DNA of 14,238 bases from Terana coerulea (Eukaryota; Basidiomycota; Agaricomycetes; Polyporales; Phanerochaetaceae). The translations under genes and the position numbers were made by a program. This document shows positions 8,491-14,238 of this stretch, in pieces. The stretch covers positions 1-14,238 of the forward strand of contig JAKOGH010001015.1 of NCBI GenBank assembly GCA_024811115.1, given 5' to 3'. How positions within the stretch are numbered: position 1 is the stretch's first letter; each line of letters starts with the position of its first letter. The notes below the pieces were generated by a model. It saw only the letters and a program-made list of their open reading frames with translations. It ran no database searches and was not told the DNA's origin.

Positions 8491-8793
8491 GGCGAAGTGT
8501 ATCGCTCTCTGCTCTCGCGGGAACCCGTATGATGCGGAAAACCCTTGGGCAGAGGACGCTGTAGATGCTAGCCGGTGTTGGAGTGTGTCTGTTGCACTGT
8601 TGAGTAGTTGGCAGGCCTCTGGAAGTGATATGTAAAGGCTGACGAAAGGCTTAACTTCACGTTCGTAGCCTACAGCATAAGTTGTCTTAGATCGCTCGCT
8701 GTCAATCCTGCGCGGGAGGTTAACGTCGTGGCAGAGTTCCCTCAATGCGCATACCCGGCAAGCTCCTTCCTTACGAGTGCTGTCCTCTGCCAC
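8476..8793 (-). other. Possible gene fragment (unrecognised)
   Basis: The minus-strand frame is open for 105 codons and contains CRVCALRELCHDVNLPRRID and VKPFVSLYISLPEACQLL, which read like folded protein. There are no convincing splice sites, start context or relatives in the window. It may be a decayed exon or chance. A second short basic frame just upstream (8879-9070; RRRARRGVDGRYAKSKAL) may or may not belong to it. Confidence 0.22.
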
Positions 8794-9372
8794 TCTTTAT
8801 TACTCTACAGGACCAAGCCCTGACATTCATTTGTTCAGAGATGCCAAGCGGAGCATTCAATACCATCCTCGTGCCCTGCTACGATGAGCTCTTCTCCATG
8901 AACGCATGAATTCGCCGGTCTATATCTCCACTGGACAGAACACCTCTTACCAGGGCTTTAGATTTGGCATACCGCCCGTCCACTCCACGTCGCGCGCGAC
9001 GCCGAGCCGCCAGCGCCTTGCGCATGGCCTCACTCTTATAACTTGCCACAGCTTGCCTACAGTTGCTCATTTAATGAACCGCATGGACGTTCAGGTCGAA
9101 TCCAGCCTTGTCGGACCCAACCATCACGGTTGTGCAAGGCGGCGCCGTTGCACGCCCTTGATTGACATCCATCATCTCCACAGCAAACCGATGCAAGCCT
9201 CTTCGTGTTCTGCGAACACTTGCAGCATGACGAAGGACGTACGACCGGCATACAGCCTCGTTTTCACGCAGGCACCCCAGCAGCGTTCTGCCTACAGGAA
9301 GCACGCTCATGACGCGAGCATGTACGCTGAGCACGGACGCTGTTACCATGCCTCGCAGCATCGATATCACTG

Positions 9373-9636
9373 TTACCAACGATAGAGCACTTGCTCAATA
9401 CTATGATTTCTCATCTCAACCCACCAGTACGCGGAACGTGGAATGGCGACAATCGTGAAACGCGCACCTCCGATGCACATCACGTACTCTGTCAAAGCAC
9501 AACGAATGCGTACGTCCATCCAAGTTGCGCCCTGTAGGTCTACGGTAAAACTAACATTTGACTTTAGCATCTGCGAAGGCCCGTCGCATGCTTTGTTGAG
9601 TTCGTCACGCGTGCCGAGGGTTTCGGAACGCACCAT
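9373..9636 (-). other. Possible gene fragment, 87 aa (unrecognised)
   Basis: The frame begins MVRSETLGTRDELNKACDGP and continues through WMDVRIRCALTEYVMCIGG to IPRSAYWW. Its composition (Trp, Cys, hydrophobic strands) is coding-like and better than that of neighbouring frames. It lies about 130 bp from the TATA box of the plus-strand His-rich gene and points away from it. It could be a small gene, or one surviving exon of a decayed gene. I do not recognise the family with confidence. Confidence 0.3.
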
Positions 9637-9769
9637 GCGTGGTGACGGTGTTGTCCGCTGTCATCAGCGGGCTGTTTGCTGCTCGTTGATGGTCTGTATG
9701 CAGGCTAGCCGGATGAAACTGCTCTACTGCCGTCTGTCTGCGTCGGCGGGGAGAGGAGATGGAAAGAGG

Positions 9770-9776
9770 TATATAA
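9770..9776 (+). promoter_or_regulatory. TATA box (TATATAA) for His-rich paralog 2
   Basis: TATATAA is followed by a pyrimidine-rich stretch (9795-9850) with CTCCTCAGCTCATCTT. Transcription probably starts near 9800. The spacing to the leader intron and the element after the box mirror those of the other paralog. Confidence 0.6.
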
Positions 9777-9868
9777 CCTGCCACGCAAACACTCCTGTTC
9801 CCCAGCTCCTCAGCTCATCTTTCTTCAAGCCACTTTCTTCTTCGTCTTCCAAGTTCGGGTGCCGGTCG

Positions 9869-9926
9869 GTACGTACTATCGTATTTCTTTTATGCATGCG
9901 ACAAACTGACTAATGCGCACATCTAG
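9869..9926 (+). other. 5' UTR intron of His-rich paralog 2
   Basis: A 58-bp intron (GTACGT...CTGACTAAT...CATCTAG) in the leader. Flanking bases match those of the leader intron of paralog 1 (GGTGCCGGTCG before the donor, CCTGACTTGT after the acceptor). The mature leader would be roughly 190 nt. Confidence 0.65.
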
Positions 9927-10049
9927 CCTGACTTGTTTTTTATCAGTGCTTTTTATTTTATTGCCGCTTTTCACGACTTCACCGCTCGTTCTTTTACGAC
10001 ACGCCTTACGACCTACACGTATTCTCTCCTCGTAATCACCCGCCGCAAG

Positions 10050-11139
10050 ATGTATATGCCAAAGACCATCGCTGTTCTTGCCCTCGCCGCTGCGGCTGCC
10101 CCGGCGCTTGCACGCTCGTACGTCTCTGTGCTTCTACTTTCTTGCGCGCAGCTCTAATCACAATGTGGTACAGTGACGCGCCGATCGCTGCCCGGCAGCT
10201 GAAGGACCTTGAAGCGCGCTCGCACAACAACTTCGAGCACTTCGCTGCCGCGCACCCGCACCATCACGGTCATCACCACGGTCACCACAGGCATCACCAC
10301 CACCACGGTCACCACAGTCATCACCACCATGCTCACCACCACGCGCACCACCACAGCCACCACCACGGGCAATTCCACCATGCCCGCGACGAGGAGCTCT
10401 TGATGCGTGAGCCGGCGCACCACCACGGGCAATTCCACCATGCCCGCGACGAGGAGCTCTTGATGCGTGAGCCGGCGCACCACCACGGAAACAAGCATCA
10501 CGGCCACAAGCACCACCACCACGCTCACCACGCTCACCACCACCACGGGCACAAGCACCATGGACACAAGCACCACGGCCACCACCACCATGCCCGCGAC
10601 GAGGAGTCGGGCGCGATCAACGCGTGGACGATCGTCGGCGACATCGGCAAGGTGCTCAAGTTCATCAGGCGCGACGAGCAGGCTGGCGCGCTCAACGTCG
10701 GACACCTCATTGGTGACGCCGTGAAGCTCTTCCTGCGCGAGGACGAGTCCGGTGCTCTGCAATTCCACAACATTGACCGCTTTCCCTTGAACACGCTGAA
10801 GATCGCCCGCGATTCTGAGGAGCCGTCCGGTGCGCTAAACGTCGGACATCTCATCGGCGACGCCGTGAAATTATTCGTGCGCGAAGACAAGTCCCACCCG
10901 TCCGGCTTCGCACAACGCATTGCCGACGCGGACAAGCAAGTGTTCTTGCGTGGGGACGGTGGCGAGCTGCTTGCGCGCGACGAGGAGTCTGGGGCGATAA
11001 CCTGGAAATTGAATGGCAGGCCCTACACACTCGGCCCCATCATGAACCGCGATGGTACGCTTTCTTCCCTAGTTCATAACGTTAACGAGCCCTCATAGTA
11101 TGCGTAGAGCTGCCGCGGAGCCTCGAAGAGCTCGACTAG
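10050..11139 (+). CDS. Secreted histidine-rich repeat protein, paralog 2 (326 aa, 3 exons)
   Basis: Exons are 10050-10117, 10174-11054 and 11108-11139 (981 nt), with introns of 56 and 53 bp. Reading through the last intron would give a false stop at 11096-11098; splicing gives the tail RDELPRSLEELD, matching paralog 1. Residues 1-21 are a signal peptide (AAAAAPALA), then PIAAR (26-30) and DLEAR (34-38). Residues 50-162 are His-rich, with close to 70 His in the protein, and include an exact tandem duplication of 20 residues (85-104 and 105-124, with ELLMREP). Residues 164-316 hold repeats opening R-[DE]-x-SGA, two with nearly the same GALNVGHLIGDAVKLF (194-209, 242-257), and a last unit RDEESGAITWKL (291-302). 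The first of two close ATGs is chosen because its context is better and the signal peptide then equals paralog 1 in length. Metal binding is inferred from composition; R-[DE] boundaries might be processing sites, also inference. Confidence 0.85.
10358..10477 (+). repeat. Exact 60-bp tandem duplication in the His domain
   Basis: Positions 10358-10417 and 10418-10477 are identical over all 60 bases, and the first 11 bases of a third unit follow (to 10488). Each unit encodes 20 residues: a His-Gly-Gln-Phe segment, ARDEELL and MREPA. Complete identity, in contrast to the diverged neighbouring His repeats, indicates a recent duplication or gene conversion. Confidence 0.9.
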
Positions 11140-11607
11140 GCTGCCAGTTGGATGTTACGGTTGCTTAGTGACAAGCACACACGGCAGTAAATACTCCACA
11201 AAGAAGCACTGATAATGAATACGATTTTGGCTCGCTGAGGAGCTCACCGTATCATCCTGTCTTGTGTTGCCCAGATCTTCTTCCGACTAAGGCTGCTGCG
11301 AAGGCGTTCCAGCAATGAGCGCACGCTGTGGTACTCCAGCTAACTGGTGCGACACTATTGAAGCGCCGCGTAATTTTATGTTTACAACGCAGTGTAGATA
11401 CTTCGCCTTACTATCACTTGAGTGTGAGGCTAACAGTATTCTCTGTTGGTGTGTGCCTCGTGAGCAGAAAACAGATTACTATACCTAGGGCAACCGGAGT
11501 CGCTACAGACAGAGCAGTGACTATGGAATAAGTTCAGATCCTCGTTGGCAAAAACGGCTCCGACTCCAACCGAACGTCCGTCTCGTTCCTGATTCAAGTC
11601 AACGACA
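11140..11607. other. Convergent intergenic region
   Basis: This lies between the 3' ends of the plus-strand His-rich gene and the minus-strand gene at 11608-13689. It serves as 3' flank for both. No gene, tRNA or clear poly(A) hexamer was found; the open frames here have no protein-like features. Confidence 0.45.
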
Positions 11608-13689
11608 CTACACATATGTATTCCAGGAGTCAGGCGTGAGGGCGCTGTCATCGTGGTCGGGAGAGTATGATCTTGTTTGTACAGGCACAAAGTACACTCT
11701 GTAGTGCGTAATACGTAGGGTGAGCAACGAAAATGCGATCATGGGAGGGATCGTACCTGCTATTGGCCCCAATTGAAGCCTCGGTAGAAGACGTATCTCT
11801 GCTAGAACGTACAGAGGGGAATAGAAATCTGGAATACCACTTCGGTGCACTTTCAGTGCGCTCAGCAGTCCGTGCGACATTGGATCGCTTGGCGCCCTTC
11901 AATCGCGCTTTCGCTCTGGCCAAGAAAGGTGTATCCACAGACTGCTGGGAGCCGGGGACATCCTGGGCGTTGACCTGAGCAACTTGTGATAGATGTTCTC
12001 GGCTGGTACACTTGATGGGAGTGCCAGACGTAGCACGCTTCGCCGAAACTGTTGCGCCTTCGGTCGCATCTTGCGCCGTCTGTCGCAGTACTTCTGACAA
12101 CTGTTGGCTTGTGGAGGAAAGAAGACCGACTATAGAATTTGATCAGCAGCAGTCCTCCGATCGCTGTCTTCAAATTCATTTACCACCAAGCACGTCCACG
12201 GTCACATCCACAGGGCAGGAGTCGAGAATTTCGCGCAATTCAAGACCACTGGTCCACACTGAATCCTACTTGGCATTAGAACGGTTGATAACGAAGCGGG
12301 TATGTGAACTTACCGGAATTGCGGAATACAAGTCGTCGTAGCACACAATTGCAGTCTTCGCGTCCATACACTGCTATAGGCGTGTTCGTTTTAGTAATCA
12401 CCCAGTTGGCGACCGCGACCGGCGTCATACCTCTAACATATAGTCCAGGACAATGTTTAAGGGATCTACACCCTAGCACGGAGTGCATCAGCTTCAGAGC
12501 AACTGGCACAGTAAAACCCGAGCTTACATTGACATGTAATTCTGTCTTCTGAGGGATCTCTTGAATATCTGAGTTGGTTGTACTCGGCGACGAAGTAATG
12601 ACATTATTGCTGGTCGGTTTGGCATGCGCCGCGGGGCCCGGTCGATGTTCGACTTCATCATCCTGTCTCAAGCTGCGGAACATCCGGAGGCCAGCTGTAC
12701 ATTGACTTGCCAATTGATTGTAGGCTCGTATCCGACGATGGCGAGGAAACGCCGTATTCGTCAGAGAGTCCTTATGCATCCTTAGACTCGACCTTAGCGG
12801 CGATCTTTGGACGAAGTAAGAGTCGGTTCTTCTTTTTGTAGTATCGCAGGAAAAGACACTGGTCTTTGGGAATGGTGCTTCCAGTATATCATCATCGGCG
12901 AGACGGGATGACCTATTCTCTAGCCGGCGAGGCCCGGATCGCTGTTCCATAAACATCTGCACGTCCTTTGATATGGATACTTCGAACGATGCAGACGCGT
13001 ATGTTCCGGCAGCTGCAGAGAAGGACATGCTGTGGGAGGTTCCCTCGTTGGAAAAGGCGGCAAGAGCCCATTCAGACGTCTTGAGCCAGCCCGAGACTAG
13101 AATGATATCCCATGGTTGGATGGTGTGACCCTTCTCCTTTGCAAAAACGTGCCAGGAGTCGTGATAGCGGTTGATGTAGTCACGAAAGGCACGGTTGCTG
13201 ATGTAGCGGCGTTGTCTTCCATAATCACCAAGCACTGCAATGGCACCTTGGCTGGCGTTACAACTGAACGAGTAAGATGCTCCGGGCCCTTTCTCGCTGT
13301 TTCGCCATCATCAGATATCCACGCTGCGGGCTGCATTCAAACGAAACTCACCTTAAGGTGGAAAGGCCGACTTCAACCTTCTGGCAGATCGTGGTCGACG
13401 TACAGACCGGCCCCGGCGACAGGAACTCCTCTTCAGAATGAAGAAACTCCGCTTCGTCCACGGAGAGAGTTACGAACTCCTCGGGCACGCCCCGCGCATT
13501 GAGGGGGTCCTCTGCAGGGCGCATGGCATTGAAAAGCCGGTAAAAACACCCCTCTTGAACGAAGCCCACGTCCCCGAGTTCTACTTCTCCAAATTTCGTA
13601 GGTTCTGGGTGCCAGAGTGGCAGACCGTAGCCGCGCTGAACGAGTTGCTCTGCATAGAGGGAGTAGGCAGTCTTGAGGGATGAGGACAT
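11608..13689 (-). CDS. Uncharacterised basidiomycete-family protein, 529 aa, 9 exons
   Basis: Exons on the minus strand are 13352-13689, 12913-13296, 12793-12877, 12528-12662, 12431-12472, 12314-12373, 12184-12265, 11757-12129 and 11608-11698 (1590 nt, in frame). Family motifs seen in order: YAEQL (12-16), YGLPLWHPEP (21-30), GDVGF (39-43), YRLFNAM (50-56), DPLNARGVP (61-69), GASYSFSC (118-125), DSWHVFA (159-165), GWLKTSEWALAAF (182-194), HSMSFS (201-206), EQRSGP (230-235), DQCLFLRYY (246-254), DPLNIVLDYML (317-327), YDDLY (about 339-343) and LGVG near 375. I recognise these as a large Agaricomycete family with no established function. Weak points: the second intron (12878-12912) is only 35 bp and the third (12663-12792) is 130 bp, both with GTC donors. 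Without the 35-bp intron the frame would break, so a frameshifted pseudogene is the alternative. A Ser/Arg-rich tail (376-529) follows the last conserved motif. An upstream ATG at 13761 in frame is disfavoured because a TATA-like box sits only about 30 bp before it. Confidence 0.75.
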
Positions 13690-13787
13690 GGATGCAGTCT
13701 GCAGAGAAGGATATCCTCCTACGTGGATACATGTAGTCAATATTAATGCGAAGCATAGCATGCTAACGATGTGTGTCCTGACGGAAC

Positions 13788-13793
13788 CTTATA
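13788..13793 (-). promoter_or_regulatory. TATA-like box (TATAAG) for the 529-aa gene
   Basis: Read on the minus strand this is TATAAG, about 100 bp upstream of the chosen ATG at 13689. A start of transcription 30 bp downstream would fall near 13760, making the in-frame upstream ATG at 13761 an unlikely initiator. Confidence 0.4.
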
Positions 13794-14238
13794 TCACGGC
13801 CTCCGCATGCCTGCGCATTTGGCCCGGTCCTGTGTAGGAGCTTAGTACTAGTTAGCGCTACTTGGCTTTTGCATAGCCTCGCTTCATGCGAAGTTTGCAG
13901 CGGATGACATGAATCACGCACTGAATTGTAGTCTGGCGTTTGACTGCTGCTGGATAGCCTTGTCCAGGATTGGAGAATGGTGACCGGGTCGCGTCTGATG
14001 GTAATAAGTGCTAGGTACCGACGCACATTTCTGCTCGCTGAAACTAAGGGGTGTATACAGACACATGGACCTGGAAGACCGAAGTGTTACGCTGACCGAG
14101 GCGACGCGAGGCGACCAATCATGACACTGCGGCAGTTGCCGATCGCCGACAGCCGTCAACGTTCAACGCTCAACTTTGCAGCCAACCTCTCACCGTCATT
14201 CACATTTGCTTGCCACCAACCTCGCTCGATGCTTTCTA
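13794..14238. other. Intergenic region; possible promoter of a gene beyond the right edge
   Basis: No gene is contained here. A CCAAT box (14115-14119) is followed by a C/T-rich leader-like stretch (14156-14228) and an ATG at 14229-14231 (ATGCTTTCTA to the edge). This resembles the start of a rightward gene, but only three codons are visible. Confidence 0.3.

Noticed and set aside
8047..8532. 161-codon open frame on the plus strand with Gly-Ser repeats
   Set aside because: The repeat is a microsatellite, the rest has no domain or splice support, and the region looks like a promoter (CCAAT, pyrimidine tract) rather than coding sequence.
8879..9070. Short basic open frame on the minus strand (RRRARRGVDGRYAKS)
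   Set aside because: It is only about 50-60 codons with no relatives or splice sites. It could be a transposon relic, but this cannot be supported.
10154..10768. Long Val-rich open frame on the minus strand (and Thr-rich frames on the plus strand at 10209-10403 and 10467-10724)
   Set aside because: These are shadows of CAC/CAT histidine codons of the plus-strand His-rich gene (antisense reads GTG/ATG, shifted frames read ACC/ACA). They lack the conserved structure shared with the paralog.
11862..12179. Open frame starting MNLKTAIGG on the minus strand
   Set aside because: It begins inside the seventh intron of the 529-aa gene. The spliced model instead gives the family motif LGVG and keeps a long protein-like frame.
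13690..13761. Upstream in-frame start (MLCFALILTTC) that would give the 529-aa protein a signal-like N-terminus
   Set aside because: The likely TATA box at 13788-13793 would place the transcription start at about this ATG, and the family motif YAEQL normally lies close to the N-terminus. MSSSLKTAY at 13689 is preferred.

Overview
The window looks like chromosomal DNA of a mushroom-forming basidiomycete (Agaricomycetes). The case rests on many short introns (mostly 48-63 bp) with GT...CTRAY...AG signals, pyrimidine-rich 5' leaders after TATA boxes, and two protein families that I recognise only as lineage-specific basidiomycete families without known function. No prokaryotic features, tRNA, rRNA, CRISPR array or intact transposon were seen.

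Layout, left to right. (1) 433-1000 (-): relic of a gene family, 'family R', with an in-frame TGA and a frame change. (2) 1086-2700: mostly non-coding; it holds a 36-bp inverted repeat pair (1571-1606 / 2142-2177) and two TCACGTGA palindromes. (3) 2824-3938 (+): a seven-exon gene for a 252-aa protein of unknown function, with a predicted coiled coil, an Ala/Pro linker and a conserved-looking C-terminal domain. (4) 4609-5885 (+): a longer, also damaged copy of family R, oriented opposite to the first. (5) 6127-6935 (-) and 10050-11139 (+): two paralogous genes for secreted, extremely histidine-rich repeat proteins (215 and 326 aa), head to head about 3.1 kb apart. They share the signal-peptide intron, a 5' UTR intron, a 32-nt last exon and the C-terminal tail. 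(6) Between them, 7206-9769: no intact gene, but two coding-like fragments on the minus strand, a five-run G-quadruplex motif and a short hairpin. (7) 11608-13689 (-): a nine-exon gene for a 529-aa protein of a large, functionally uncharacterised basidiomycete family, with a TATA-like box upstream. (8) 13794-14238: intergenic, ending in a promoter-like CCAAT/pyrimidine-rich stretch for a possible rightward gene beyond the edge.

The most distinctive content is the His-rich pair. Gene structure fixes both models: spliced by eye they give matching signal peptides, a PIAAR motif, a His-rich domain suited to metal binding, then repeats of R-D-E-x-SGAL...GDAxKLFLRED and the same tail (DELPRSL[DE]ELD). 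One paralog has an extra 60-bp cassette exon; the other has an exact 60-bp tandem duplication inside the His domain. No biochemical role can be assigned from sequence; metal binding is inferred from composition. All gene models were spliced by eye and have no transcript support.
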